A DNA stretch of 64,000 nt from Amaurobius ferox (lineage: Eukaryota > Arthropoda > Arachnida > Araneae > Amaurobiidae). The position numbers and the translations under genes are program-made. Within the stretch, counting starts at the first letter, position 1, and every line of letters begins with the position of its first letter. This document shows, one piece after another, positions 10,292 through 22,533 of the stretch. A model generated the notes under the pieces. The model saw nothing but the letters and a program-made list of their open reading frames with translations. It had not been told where the DNA came from and made no database searches. The stretch covers positions 140,967,206 to 141,031,205 of the forward strand of contig OX578134.1 of assembly GCA_951213105.1 (NCBI GenBank). Reading direction: 5' to 3'.

Positions 10292-10432
10292 AAACCCACT
10301 CTTGCACAGACTAATACAACACTAAGGCGGTCATCGCAGTGACGTCACTAGGGTTAGAATTTACTAATCAGCACCATCTCCCCCACGCACATGTGCTGGA
10401 CTCACGCTCCCTCTTGTCTCTCTCCGCTTGCC

Positions 10433-10639
10433 ATGACAATGGCCATATATTCTGGCATAAAAGAATTTAAAAAACAACAGGAACAGGTGGATTACCAAGT
10501 TGAATTCATTCTTCGCGGAGAACAACATAGGGAGGTAGATGATGACAGGGAGAAGAGAATTATGACTGTTGTGAATGATCGTAATAATCGACCTGTGATG
10601 GAATATCTTCGTGGTATCGCTCACACTGTGTCACTGTAA
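10433..10639 (+). CDS. possible small ORF in the core of the foldback element
   Basis: 68 codons from the ATG at 10433 (an ATG at 10391 in the same frame lies in the arm). The peptide is charged and balanced (IKEFKKQQEQVDYQVEFILR, then EVDDDREKR, RPVMEYLRGI), unlike the low-complexity frames around it. I recognise no domain. It may be a captured gene fragment or a remnant of an element protein. Confidence 0.25.
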   Translation: MTMAIYSGIKEFKKQQEQVDYQVEFILRGEQHREVDDDREKRIMTVVNDRNNRPVMEYLRGIAHTVSL

Positions 10640-11039
10640 ATAGGCTATTTGAACGTATGCAGAATGTGTAAGTGTTTTTATCTTTTTTAATAAAATGAAT
10701 TTCCTAAATCTTATACCGACCTGTTATATCATTTTAATCTTTGACTGTCATTTCAATTTGTCAAAATTTATTTCAGTAATGGCATAATTGTTATGATTTA
10801 GTGATTAAAACTATTAATTTAAAAAATGTAGAGATATAAAAAAGCCGATAATTTTGATCAAGCTATACATATAACCGTAGACAGCCATGTGCATGTGCCC
10901 AGCGTGAGTCTAGCGCATGTGCGTGGGGGGGGGGGGGTGCTGATTAGTAAATTCTAACCCTAGTGACATCACTGCGATGACCGCCTTAGTGTTTTTTTCC
11001 CCGTTTCGAGAGTGCGTCCGCTTGTTCTATTAGTCTGTG

Positions 11040-11258
11040 CAAGAGTGGGTTTCGGCTGTCGGGATTTTGGCTTGTCGGTATTTCGACCTTGTCGGGATTT
11101 TGGCTTGTCGGGATTTCGATCTTGGCGGGATTTTGACTTGTCGGGATTTCGACCTTGTCGGGATTTTGACTTGTCGGGATTTCGACCCTGCCGGGATTTC
11201 GGCTGTCGGGATTCTGGCTTACCGGGATTTCGGCTGTCGGGATTATGTCCGGAACCGA
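11040..11258 (-). repeat. 33-bp minisatellite, right arm
   Basis: Inverted counterpart of the left-arm array (TGTCGGGATTTCGACCT and TGTCGGGATTTTGGCTT words). The units have diverged somewhat differently from the left arm, for example TACCGGGATTT near 11220. Confidence 0.9.
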
Positions 11259-11266
11259 TTTAAAAT

Positions 11267-11703
11267 ACATTTTAAAATTATTATAGTACAAGCGTGAATG
11301 TCTATATTTTTCATTTTTAAAAATAATAAAAAATTATAACATTATAAAAATTAAACAAAAAACAATAAGTAACTTTAAAATATTTTTCTTAACTAAATAA
11401 AACTTTGAATATTCATAGAATATGCACACTTGTATAAAATGCTTTCTACATTTTGAAATCGTAGCACATCTGAATTGCTTTTACTCCTATACAATACACA
11501 AGTTTTAATAATATTTTGAATTTTAGACTTTTAAGAAAAGGTAAAAACTCTATCTAATCTAAATTAATACATAAACACGATAGATTGTAACCGAAAAGTT
11601 GAAATGTTCAACTCTCAATTGTCTATGAATTGGGCATATTCTGTTTCTATATGTTGTGTTATTAACAAAATATTTATCCTTTCAACAATAAACCATTTAT
11701 TAT
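11267..11703. other. AT-rich non-coding DNA, nothing supported
   Basis: No open frame, repeat or RNA-like structure that I can support. Confidence 0.4.
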
Positions 11704-11992
11704 TTCCTTACTAGACCAAACGACATATTCGAAGGTTCGAGGTCACTGTTTGGGCAGCTACTAAGTGCAACCCAATTTAGACCGAAATCCAATACGATGG
11801 ATTTCGGTATGAGTTGGGGACCACCCTTCCTGTAATTCACCAACTTTCTGAACTTTCGGACTTTAACGACTATATTTAACGTGTCTATACTCTTCATAGA
11901 CACTGGGATAATTTTGGATGTCGTCGAGAATCAAACTCGGATTTACCATAAGCTATCTTCTCATTTTATCTACTGTGCTATCCCGGCCCCCA
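11704..11992 (-). mobile_element. old full-length SINE (family 1), reverse
   Basis: The reverse complement follows the family 1 layout seen at 31343-31634: GGCCGGGATAGCACAGTAGA head, a B-box-like GAGTTTGATTC, GTTAAATATAGTCG, GAAGGGTGGTCCC, TCTAAATTGGGTTGCACTT and a degenerate GGTCT end. Many substitutions mark it as an ancient copy. Confidence 0.65.
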
Positions 11993-12532
11993 TACTATTT
12001 ATATTGCATGTATCATTTATTTTGTTTATAAATTATTTGGGTAGTTTAAAGCAGTGGCGTCAATGGTGGGATTTTGGGAGTCATAACACACACCTACTAG
12101 CTGAATAATTACACCCCACTTCCACGGAATTCATATGGAAGAATTAAATACAGTACTATAATCCTACATTTGTTCATTGACCGCCCCCCTCCTCCCACCT
12201 TTTCAAGATCCTGTCTATACGTATTGTTGGTATTACATGTATTAAGACTTATATTACAAAGTGAAGAAGTAGTTAAATCGTTGAGATATTTCTTATTTAA
12301 TTAATCATATGCATAACTGAACACGAAAATAATTATTACAGAATTTGGATTAATCTGCTGTTTAATCAGAAGCTTAATTGATTTAAAATGAAAAAGCAAT
12401 CTTTGTCTTATCAATCGATAATTCCATTAATATTTTCAGATTAAAAACCATAAATGATTAAGTAGCTGAGCAATTTTAATTTATTCCAGTATTGAGGGGG
12501 GAAATATATTATTGCTACGACCTATCTTCTGA
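11993..12532. other. AT-rich non-coding DNA, nothing supported
   Basis: It includes a short pyrimidine-rich segment (12181-12200). No coding or repeat evidence. Confidence 0.4.
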
Positions 12533-12735
12533 AATCATGCAAGTACTCCAGGGATACAAGAATGAGTCCAAACTCCTGGATAACTAACACGTTTATTTAC
12601 AAGCAGAGAGTAAACAGGAACAATATATAGCAAATAGCTCGGTAACTATCTCACGAAATCACTAAATAACTGCCAGGTACACTAAAACTGTAAAAATGTT
12701 CGGCTAATTTCACAAAGAGCTAATACTATTCTCAA
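12533..12735 (-). mobile_element. LTR fragment related to the solo LTR at 53.66-54.29 kb
   Basis: The segment around GAGTCCAAACTCCTGGATAA, then CACGTTTATTTACAAGCAGA and GAGTAAACAGGAACA matches, in the same order, the R/U5-like part of the LTR at 53700-53860. The minus strand carries AATAAACG, the LTR's polyadenylation signal. The U3 part is not recognisable. Confidence 0.55.
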
Positions 12736-12791
12736 ACGATAGATATATATTATAATTCATTTATCACTAATTCATTTATATAACCACACTA

Positions 12792-13145
12792 ATTCATTTT
12801 TGTCCCGAATTTAATTTCAAGCCTGCTCATTCTACTGTTTCTACGTTATTTATTCGTATCCGTTCAGATAAATATAAGATTAATAACAATTTCAAAAGTC
12901 AGGCTGAGTGGTATGTTGTCCCCCTTTTACCTCCCTGTAAAAACTTCAAGTTCTATATTGGCAGTACTAAACGTACTGTCAGCATTCGTTTAGCTGAACA
13001 TGCTCGCGATGTTAAAAATGGTAAACTATCCACAGCGCTTGCCCAGTACGTCATTAATGATGATTTTCAGCATATGTTTGATAAAAGTTTTCTTTTATTT
13101 ACCTGCAATAACCCCGCAATATTTTATTTTATGGATCCCTTTTAA
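12792..13145 (+). pseudogene. PLE GIY-YIG endonuclease domain, truncated
   Basis: An open frame of ~117 codons ends in TAA. It reads HFCPEFNFKPAHS, then LFIRIRSDKY, EWYVVPLLPP, FYIGSTKRTVSIRLAEH, ARDVKNGKLSTALAQYV and FLLFTCNNP. FYIG is the YIG half of the GIY-YIG motif; WYVV stands where GIY/GVY is expected. The R and E-H of the conserved ...RLAEH block are present. The same region of the copy at 37.7-38.2 kb reads GVYVVPL and FYIGITKRTIGIRLAEH. In PLEs this domain nicks the target DNA. The early stop removes about 40 C-terminal residues that the other copies have. Confidence 0.8.
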
Positions 13146-13503
13146 TTTATATTTACCATAATACCATAATTTTATTTGTAATTTACCCCGTTCTGACCCT
13201 TAGTTATGCTTGGCGACTCGTTCTTGACTCAGGTCAAGTTCTTGACTCGGGTCAAGCATTTATATGAATTTCTAAATATTCAATAGCAGATGCTTTGAAT
13301 TTTGTCGACATTCATGTTCGTTATTAAACTCTATTTCTTATTGTAATATACATTTTTATGATTATTTATTTTATCTCATTGTTTTTTAAAAGAATAAAAA
13401 TATATAAATTGATGTATGTAATGTTTTATGTAGTTGATATATGTAAATTTTCCCTGGCGTGTATGGTCTATATTTAGGCACTTGTTCGCACTTTATTTTA
13501 CTT

Positions 13504-13550
13504 CGCCACTGATGAAGGGCATGAGAATGTTCGAAAAACGCTTTGGCTAT
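13504..13550 (+). ncRNA. hammerhead-ribozyme-like motif of the second PLE
   Basis: CTGATGA at 13509-13515, a wobble-rich stem II (GGCAT/ATGTT around GAGA), CGAAA at 13532-13536, and stem I formed by GCCA before the core and TGGC after the cleavage region. Compared with the copy at 3.7 kb there is one extra A after GAAA and a CTT instead of CTC. Confidence 0.5.
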
Positions 13551-13600
13551 GTGATTGTGTACGTCATAATAGGGCGAATTTAACAGATTACTTTTTAACC

Positions 13601-14461
13601 AGTTATTTGGTTGTCTTTGATTTTAGAATTTTTTTTAACACTTGTTTACTTTCTATTTGAGTTTCTATTTAAATAGTTTTCATCACTAAGAATATTTCTT
13701 CAATTTATTTAAAAATACTGTTTGAAAACATTTAAAAAACGTTTTAAATGTTTCAGCGTTTAACATCTGCAGCAGAATTAGACTTATTTATCTTCTTCAA
13801 ATCTATCTTCTTTAACTACATTCTTGAAATAACATAATTTTTATGCTTCCAATACTCTTCTGAACAGACCGCTGAGTTCCAGATGCAGTGAACATATTTT
13901 GCTAAGACTTATAGCACTACGGCATTAAGTGGAAATTTGCTCATTTATCAGCTCGTTATTCAGTGGTGATATTTTTAAATTATCACATTACTACAATAAT
14001 TTATTTTACATAACAACTTAAAACCATGGAGGCAAAAGTACTTTCTAACTACATGCTTAAAAGTTCATCGAAAAAGTCAATGCTAGAAAATCGTCTGCTT
14101 CGCTATGTAAAATCAATGAATATTTCATTCATATCACCTATATTCCAGACTCCAGTGCTAAATAATTGTGCGTTAAAAACTTTGAGAAATTCCTATACAA
14201 CTCATCTTACAGCTTGATTTGCTTACATTTTGCATACATTAAAATTGGGCTTCTTTGTAGATATGTGTGACGATCATTTAAACTCAAAAATATTGTAATT
14301 GCTTTGGCGCAGAATATAGATGCACAGAAAAAATACAAAAATGAAGCAGTTTTAGGATGAATGCAACACTAAATATACATTTATAAGATCTTTAAAAATC
14401 GCGATTTTCACACTGGGGAAAAAGATGGATGCCATATTTTATTTTGAAGTGTCTCACGTGA
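13601..14461. other. AT-rich non-coding DNA
   Basis: A 63-codon frame at 14026-14217 has no recognisable motif. A small inverted fragment related to 9769-9800 lies near 13923-13960. Nothing else supported. Confidence 0.4.
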
Positions 14462-14873
14462 TCTTCTCATATAATCATATAATATAAGTGTAATTATTAT
14501 TTTAATTTTTATTTAAAAAATTACCGAACATATTTTGCTCAATGTTTTTATATATTTTACGGGATAATCTGAATATTTCCTAAATTTTCGAAGCACTTTG
14601 TGAATTTTATCTTCGCTTGAAAAATGTGTGAAAACTTAGGTCCCATAGGGTTCAATGTATTTCACTTCTTCAACCCGGGTTCAATCCAAAACTAATCGGG
14701 TGATATTATTTATTTACATTACCATATGTCCCACAGACAGTCTGAACAACATACTAAAATTACATTTTGGTAAATTCATTTTACGGTAGTTATCGTGCGA
14801 ACAGACAGACAGACAGACAGGCAGAATGAACAAAGTCATAAACACTTTTCAACTATGTTGTAAAGTGTTAATA
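14462..14873 (+). mobile_element. family C repeat element, 5'-truncated
   Basis: Matches 43985-44389 over its whole length (TAATTATTATTTTAATTTTT, CCCATAGGG, CAACCCGGGTTCAATCC, then a (GACA)n core at 14801-14822, and AACACTTTTCAACT followed by GTAAAGTGTT). The last ~30 bp form a hairpin of AACACTTT with AAAGTGTT. No coding capacity. The (GACA)n core is the microsatellite class typical of Helentron-derived short elements. Confidence 0.75.
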
Positions 14874-15697
14874 ATGAGAAAATTGAGTAATAGCAAGTAT
14901 TAAGTTGTATTTCTACTTTACAAGACCATAAACACAATATACAGTATGATTTTATCAATATTACTTTACTTAAAACCTCGTTGAGATAAAAAAACATTAT
15001 TGCGCTATTTTAATACGAATCTTATGCATTAAAACTGACATCCATGTAGACCCTCCCACACACACAACGAAAATAAATCCCAAATCTGCATTAACCATAG
15101 GGATACGCGAGTGAACTCGCGTATTCCTATGGTAAATCTAAGGGTACGCTATCAAAAAGGTTTGAAGACGACTGACCTAAAATTCTGATCTTTGCTAAAA
15201 TTCAATACGCAATTTAGCTGCTAAAAGTATTCTGTTTTCAAAAAATTGTACCAATCTTTCAAGAAAATAGTCAAGAATGTTTCGATTTCCTCAAAATACT
15301 GAAAAAATTACAAGAAAGTAATATTCGTTTCGCAATACGCTGCCATCTCTTTAACTGGGAGTCAATATGGCCGTTGCTGCATCAGCCTGATATATAGGTC
15401 CACGCAAATAGATGGCAAGTCATGAGTAATTACCTACTGGCTAATTTCAGACCGACTGTTTAAAATTTTCAGAATGCCCACAAAATGAAATTTTCAGAAT
15501 GGTGAATCTGCTCTTGAGTAGAGGCATGATTCCAAGTTATATTAATAAAATTAATTAAGCAGATAGGTTTTTCTGTTTCATTCATTAAATGTAAAGGATA
15601 AAAACGTGTTTTTCTCTTTTATAAATATGGGAAAATAGATGCCATATTTGCACAGGAAATCTTAGAGATGCATCCCTACTTTTTAGTTGAAAAGAAC
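14874..15697. other. non-coding DNA containing one strong palindrome
   Basis: Apart from the palindrome at 15094-15133 I see no supported feature. Short frames have no context. Confidence 0.4.
15094..15133. repeat. 40-nt near-perfect palindrome
   Basis: Two 19-nt arms (ACCATAGG..ATACGCGAGT and its inverse) separated by GA. Only one position differs, and in RNA it would be a G-U pair. The CGCGAG core is GC-rich in an AT-rich neighbourhood. Function unknown; it is too short for an ordinary miRNA precursor. Confidence 0.9.
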
Positions 15698-15890
15698 TTA
15701 AGTTAATTTAAGTAAATGTGTTACCATTCATTCACTTAATTTTCCGTTTCCATACATAAAGTTAATTTAAGTAAATTTACTTAAGTTAATTTAAGTAAAT
15801 TTACTTAAGTTAATTTAAGTAAATTTACTTAAGTTAATTTAAGTAAATGTGTTACCATTCATTCACTTAATTTTCCGTTTCCATACATAA
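15698..15890. repeat. 24-bp AT palindromic tandem repeat flanked by a direct duplication
   Basis: Units of AAGTTAATTTAAGTAAATTT plus ACTT are repeated about four times between two near-identical ~45-bp blocks (GTGTTACCATTCATTCACTT, then AATTTTCCGTTTCCATACAT) at 15719-15760 and 15849-15890. The unit is itself self-complementary in part. Confidence 0.85.
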
Positions 15891-16482
15891 ATCATTTATA
15901 GAAGCAACAGTATCTTGTTTCGCATTTTCTATTTTCCTGTTTAGTTTTCTGTGATCAATCAGTACTCTAAATTTTCGTAGAATATGGATTTTAAAAAAAA
16001 TCATTTATAGTGGAAGGTATCACTATTACTTCAAAGTGTATATAGGCTCTACCTCCATTTGTTCACCTGCGAAGCTCAGAAAGTCAAATATTTTCTGTCA
16101 TCAATGCAGATTCTATTTCTGTCTCCGTTGAACCCGGAAGATAACAAAATATTATTCAAGTAATGCATTGCGTCTTTGTTCGGGTCTTTCGTTTCAAGAT
16201 TCAATTAAGCTGTCTTTATTAGTAAATAACTCATAATAAGGGTGATGTAGTACAGAATCTGCAGATGTAGAATAGTTCAAGGAATTCTCATTAAATTTAT
16301 GCGATTGAATTATTAGGAAACGTTGATACAATTGCATTATATATTTGCATTACATTCTTAATACGTTGTCTGCTATATTTAACATCTTTTGTTGTCACAT
16401 GAAATAAAAATATATTCGAAGAAAACGTAAAAATAATTAATATTATAATATATATGAATAACATAAGCAGCTAGCAGCTATC
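15891..16482. other. AT-rich non-coding DNA, nothing supported
   Basis: No features seen. Confidence 0.4.
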
Positions 16483-17425
<943 letters not shown>

Positions 17426-19215
17426 CATAAATGTAGGAATTGTATGTGTTAAGCAAAAGTATGCCAAAACATCCACCATGCTCGAACACTACAGGCTGAC
17501 GTATCAGCTGCATATAAAGTTCCTATATAGGAGCTCTATCTCGTATATAGATGTTACAGGAGCTTCAGCTGCATCCAAGGCAATTGTCTGTAAAAGGGGG
17601 AGTTCTTCCTTTCCATCTATTTCTTTAAACTTTTTGTTTTAAGGTATAAAAGTTGAAGCATCTCAGATACACTTTAGGTATAAACAGAAAAACTTATAAA
17701 CACCGAAATAACCTTTTTATAATAAAATTTCTGCTCAGGATTGGGCAATGAACATTCGCCACATAAATATCATGGGAAGACGGAGCAACTATGAATTAAC
17801 ATAGCTGCTCTGCCATCCTGTATATATATGAATATCAACCAAACTGGTATAACTATAATTAATGTGGACATATGCTAGTTATATAATGGTATTTTCATTT
17901 ATATTTTTGAGTAATTTATTTTGACTTCCTATTATTGGTGAAACATATATTTGTGACGAAACATTTTTAACATAGCATAAAAGTAGATTTTAAGAAATTA
18001 CGAAAGTTATGGCTGCTGTGTAACGCTTAATATAGCACCATAAAAAATGTGGTTTAAGAATTTTAAGTGTTTTAAAGTTTAAATAGTTATTTAAATAATA
18101 AATTGAAACTGACATTTGGTATATTATTTCATTTATTTCATAAATTCATTAATATATATATATACCTGAAATATTTGTTATCATTATTTCAGAGATTTAT
18201 TAATGTTTAGGAAGCGCTATCCAGGAGAACGTATTGAATTTTTTAGCAATTTTTTCAAAAATTTTAAAAAGTAATATAAAAAGAAATTATGTTTAAATGT
18301 GCCCCTATTGCAGATGTAAATTGACCACATTTACAGAATACTAAAATCAGTCGTTATTATATGTTTTTTAATCAAGTATAGAAAAATATAATGCAAAAGT
18401 AATATATATATCTATAGTTCGAAAGTTTTTTCAGGCCTCCCAGAAGCCCGCACGGTGCCCTATAATACTAAGTATTTGTTCACTTATATTATAATCAACG
18501 CAGCAGAAAGATCTAGATTTCAATTCTTGCAGGGCGACGAAAATGAGGGATATGTTTAAGAAAAGTATTTATAGACCCTCTTGAAGACCCCCCCCCCCCC
18601 CCCCGCGCGCACGCACACACACCTGTGACATGGAAAACTGAAATTTTGAAAATTTGCAGTATCAACCGCGGTATATAAACGAAATTGACCAATTTTAAAT
18701 CAGGACAGCTATTTTTGTCATTAAGTGTCATACCAAAGTGTAAATTTGGGTACGGAGAGATATTTTAATCGATTTTATGCATTTTGTTTAAAAGAAATTT
18801 AGAGTTTCTTTAACTACATACAATATAAATATTGAAATAAATAGCTAATGCTCAAATAAATCAACGTCGACTGACTTTAAATACTCATATATTGTTCAAA
18901 ACGAAAATATAGCCGCTTACAATGTAGTGGAAAAGATGGATATATTTTAGCAGCATTTCAAACTCATGATATTTTTCTAATCACAGTCTAAACATAATAA
19001 ACAAAATACTATGCATCGTTCTATATCTACTAACTAGATCGAAGAATGATTATATTCTATTTTTGTCAAGTTACAAATAAAACTATGCGTGATTGCTTTC
19101 TATCTGCCAACTATTTCTTGACCTAACAGATATAATTAGAACTATGTCTACGAGAAATCGTGTAGATCCATTTTGTATAACGTAGTAATATGTCAGTAGA
19201 TACATACAATTATAG
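17426..19215. other. AT-rich non-coding DNA with a C18/CG/CA tract
   Basis: Near 18588-18622 a run of about 16 C residues passes into alternating GC and then (AC)n, a simple-sequence tract with Z-DNA potential. No coding evidence elsewhere. Confidence 0.5.
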
Positions 19216-19217
19216 AA

Positions 19218-19876
19218 TAAAAAAAAATCTGATGTGGGCAGCACATGACATTTTCTGCAGACTCATGTTCTCGTTCTCTATTCCTTCAATAATTCATTAT
19301 ATTGAATTTAATTGCACAAAATAATGCTCACAATTATTTAAGTTACATTGAATAGGCACTTTTAATTCAATTTTCGTTCTCAGTTGGTAACTGAACTTTT
19401 TTTTCAACGGTGGCTCAGCGTTAATGCCAAAAAAAAATAAAATATCTCGAGAACGACTAGCCCTAGTGTAATGGGGTTGGTCTTATTCTTTTCATTGTTA
19501 AACATCATGTATAAAACAAGCATTTAATTGATATATTTGAGCGTACGCAGTTTTTTATTTTAGATTTTGACGATTTTTCTGGACATTTTGCAAAAAAAGG
19601 CGGATTGTTTTTTCCTGAATCGTACCAAAAACTAATTAGCACAAAGGTTACACACAAGTGACTTTACCTACCAAATTTTATGAAATTCGGTCCATTAGTT
19701 TGTGAATTAGATTGGATACATACATTGCACAGACAGACACACATGAGTCACGCTAAAAATAATGTTTTCGTGTTCTAGAGGTCCCGAAACGTGTAGATCC
19801 GTCGAAAACTCCAGTTGCGATTTTCGACATGATTCCAATCCTTTCCCTATACATTATCATGTATTGCAGGGAAAGT
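19218..19876 (+). mobile_element. family A repeat element, forward, one subrepeat
   Basis: Family A shares its head with family B (AATCTGATGTGGGCAGCAC, ATGAC) and ends in a related hairpin (CCCTATACATTATCATGTAT, TGCAGGGAAAGTA). Between them are TCTCGAGAACGACTAG, TAATGGGGTTGGTCTTATTC, one ~150-bp subrepeat (TACCAAATTTTATGAAATTC, GGTCCATTAG, GATTGGATAC), a short (CAGA/CA)n and GTCGAAAACTCCAGTTGCG. No coding capacity. This copy has a single subrepeat; the others have two to four. Confidence 0.8.
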
Positions 19877-19927
19877 AATACTGATCACGTGGTTAAAAAT
19901 AGGTTTGTGTTTTCACAAGAAAACAAA

Positions 19928-20045
19928 ATGTGGATGCCACCCCCACTGGGTTCCGGTCTAAATTGGGTGGCACTTCCCGGCCGTCCATACAGTTACCTTA
20001 CACCTTTCTGGTAGGTCGGACGGTCTGGGTCTCAACAACAACAAC
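19928..20045 (+). mobile_element. SINE family 1, 3' fragment
   Basis: GGGTTCCGGTCTAAATTGGG, CACTTCCCGGCCGTCCATAC, TTACCTTACACC, GGTCTGGGTCTCAACAAC followed by (AAC)n. This is the 3' third of the SINE seen complete at 31343-31634. The tRNA head is absent. Confidence 0.8.
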
Positions 20046-20505
20046 AAGAAAACAAAAGTACAGTTAAAGTGCGTTTATGTTCATTTAAGACTTTGTACGT
20101 TATGAAAAAGTTGTCTATTTTTTCTTCAGAAAATAAAAATACTATTTCGTAAATTGCACTTTATAGATTAAGAATTTAGAAAGAAAAATTAATTATCTTA
20201 AAGTACCAAAATATAAAGCCACAAATTATGGCAACATTATATGTGGAGAGATACGTGCTTACACAACACGTATCTGGAAAATTATTTTCAAAATAAAGCA
20301 GTGATTGAGACGGCTATAGCAGAAAAGATATAATATAATATTAATATATAATATTGTCATAATTTTTGGGTTTATATTTTAACCGTTTACATAAACATGA
20401 ATATACAAATTTTCAAATCTATACTTTCCCGGTTTATATTAAAAGAAAAACATTAATCAGCTTTGTGCAATGAGTTCAGAATTTTTGTTCTAAAAATGTT
20501 TGTTT
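20046..20505. other. AT-rich non-coding DNA, nothing supported
   Basis: No features seen. Confidence 0.4.
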
Positions 20506-21295
20506 TACTTTCTTTGCAAGACATGGCGATGTATAGGGAAAGAGTTGGAATCATGTCGAAAATCGCAAATTGAGTTTTCGACGGATCTACACCTATCGAG
20601 ACTAGAACACGAAAAATCCATTTAAGCGTCTGTGTGTGTGTGCCTGTGTGTGTGCCTGTGTGTGTGTCTGTCTGTGTGTGTGTCTGTCTGTCTGTGCAAT
20701 GTATGTATCCACTCTAACTCAACAACTAATGGACCGAATTTCATAAAATTTGGTAGGTAAGTCACTTGGGTGTGACCCTGGTGCTGATTAGTTTTTAGTA
20801 CGATTTGAGATAAAAGAACCCGCCTGTTTTTGCGAAATGGCCAGCAAAAATTGTCTGTATCCACTCTAGCTGAAAAACTAATGGACCAAATTTCACAAAA
20901 TTCGGTAGATAAGTCGCTTGTGGGTTACCTTGGTGATGATTAGATATTAGTACGATTCGGAAAAAAATAACCTGCCTTTTTTTTTTCAAAGAGCCCGAAA
21001 ATCGTCAAAATCTAAGATAAAATACTACTTATGCTCAAATATATCCATTAAATGCTCGTTTTATGCGTAATTTTTAACTATGAAAAGAATAAGAAAAACT
21101 CCGTTACACTACGACTAGCCGTTCTCGAGATATTTTAGTTTTTTCGTATTTTTTCTAATCCAACTTTGAAATTGAGTCCAGTTACGAAATAAGAACGGTA
21201 AATTGAATTAGAAGTGAATTAAATTTAATTAAAATAAAGCGAAAGTAAATATAAGTGTGCAATGAAAGTCATGTGCTGCCCACATCAGATTTTTT
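20506..21295 (-). mobile_element. family A repeat element, reverse, two subrepeats
   Basis: Starts with the terminal hairpin, somewhat decayed (TACTTTCTTTGCAAG, ATGGCGATGTATAGGG). It has a GT-rich core (20630-20695) and two subrepeats marked by TATCCACTCTA near 20706 and 20857, and ends with the inverted head at 21275-21295. The next reverse copy begins at the following base. Confidence 0.8.
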
Positions 21296-21425
21296 ACTTC
21301 CCCTGCAATACATGGTATTGTATAGAGAAAGTATTGGAATCGTGCCGAAAATCGCAACTCGAGTTTTCGAAGGATCTACACGTTTCGAGACCCCTAGAAT
21401 ACGAAAAAACTATTTTTAGCGTTTC

Positions 21426-21481
<56 letters not shown>

Positions 21482-22405
21482 GTGTGTGTGTGTGTCTGAG
21501 CAATGTATGTATCCACTCTAACTCAAAAACTAATGGACCGAATTTCATAAAATATGGTAGGTAAGTCACGTGTGTGTGACCCTGGTGCTGATTAGTTTGG
21601 GGTATGATTTGGGATAAAACAACCCGCCTTTTTTGCGAAACGACCCGCAAAAAATACCTGTATCCACTCTAACTGAAAAACTACTTGATCATATTTTACA
21701 AAATTTGGTAGATAAGTCACTCGTGAGCCACCCTGGTGCTGATTAAATTTTGATACGATTCGAAAAAGAAAAACCTGCAGTTTTTTACGAAATGGCTCAC
21801 AAAAATTGTATATATCCACTCTAACTCAACTAATTGGGTAAATTTCTTAAAATTTGGTAAGTCATTTGGGTGCGATCCTGGTGTTGACTAGTGTTTGATA
21901 TGATTCGGAAAAAAGAAACCGCCTTTTTTTGTGAAATAACCCGCAAAGATTGTATGTATCCACTCTAGCAGTCAAACTAATTGATCAAATTACACAAAAT
22001 TTGGTAGATAACTCGTTCGTAGAATACAGTGATGCTGGTTATATTTTGATACGATTAAAAGCAAAAAAGGAACCTGCCTTTGTTTTACGACATGACTCGC
22101 AAATGTAATATATGCGATCTAAAATAAAATATTACATGTGCAAGATAGTGAATCTCTGAAATAAATGACTATAATTTATGACATATATTAATAAAGTACT
22201 TGTTCTACATGTAAAATTTGATACCCAGGGGAATAAATCTAACCCCATGACTGTAGGATAAACCGTTCTCGAGATATTATAGTTTATAATATAAATTCAT
22301 ATATATAAATTCATATATATAAATTCAATGCATAATGAAATAAACAATTACAAAATGAATTTGAATCTGCAGGGAAAGTCATGTGCTGCTCACATCAGAT
22401 ATTTT
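21296..22405 (-). mobile_element. family A repeat element, reverse, four subrepeats
   Basis: The hairpin end ACTTCCCCTGCAATACATGG, a (GT)n core of about 65 bp (21429-21495), then four subrepeats marked by TATCCACTCTAAC or TATCCACTCTAGC near 21509, 21661, 21811 and 21957 (spacings 152, 150, 146). It ends with the inverted head GTGCTGCTCACATCAGAT. It is the longest family A copy here; the extra length is all subrepeat. Confidence 0.85.
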
Positions 22406-22533
22406 CTTACTGGGTAAATTTCTTTCTCAGACTAAAAGTCTATTTCTTGTGAATGGCATGTTGATTGGAACAATACAATGGTAAATTTACAGCGCAGTAG
22501 TTCAAAAACAAATTAATTGAGTAAAACAAAATT
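22406..22533. other. spacer between family A copies
   Basis: AT-rich unique-looking DNA of about 130 bp between a reverse and a forward copy (head-to-head). Confidence 0.5.

Larger units (their letters stand above)
10071..11258. mobile_element. foldback-type DNA transposon with minisatellite arms
   Basis: The left arm (10071-about 10420) and right arm (about 10890-11258) are inverted copies of each other. The outer part of each arm is an array of ~16/17-bp half-units (ATCCCGACAAGCCAAA and ATCCCGACAAGGTCGAA, 33 bp together), about a dozen per arm. The inner part is ~110 bp of shared unique sequence (including ACTAAGGCGGTCATCGCAGT and GGGTTAGAATTTACTAATCA); the right arm has an extra ~36 bp there. 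TTTAAAAT occurs directly at both borders (10063-10070 and 11259-11266), an 8-bp duplication candidate. Long arms built from short tandem repeats are the hallmark of foldback elements. Confidence 0.8.
12789..13600 (+). mobile_element. Penelope-like element fragment with GIY-YIG endonuclease
   Basis: It contains the linker and endonuclease part of the PLE ORF, a decayed C-terminal tail, an AT-rich 3' region and a hammerhead-like motif. The 5' side (reverse transcriptase) is missing. I could not fix the outer borders. Confidence 0.75.

Noticed and set aside
10007..10342. Arg/Pro/Lys/Asp repeat proteins in several frames, also at 10986-11297
   Set aside because: Artefacts of the stop-free minisatellite in the foldback arms; equally open on both strands.
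15698..15890. An origin of replication, because of the AT-rich palindromic repeats
   Set aside because: AT repeats are everywhere in this DNA, and nothing else supports an origin.
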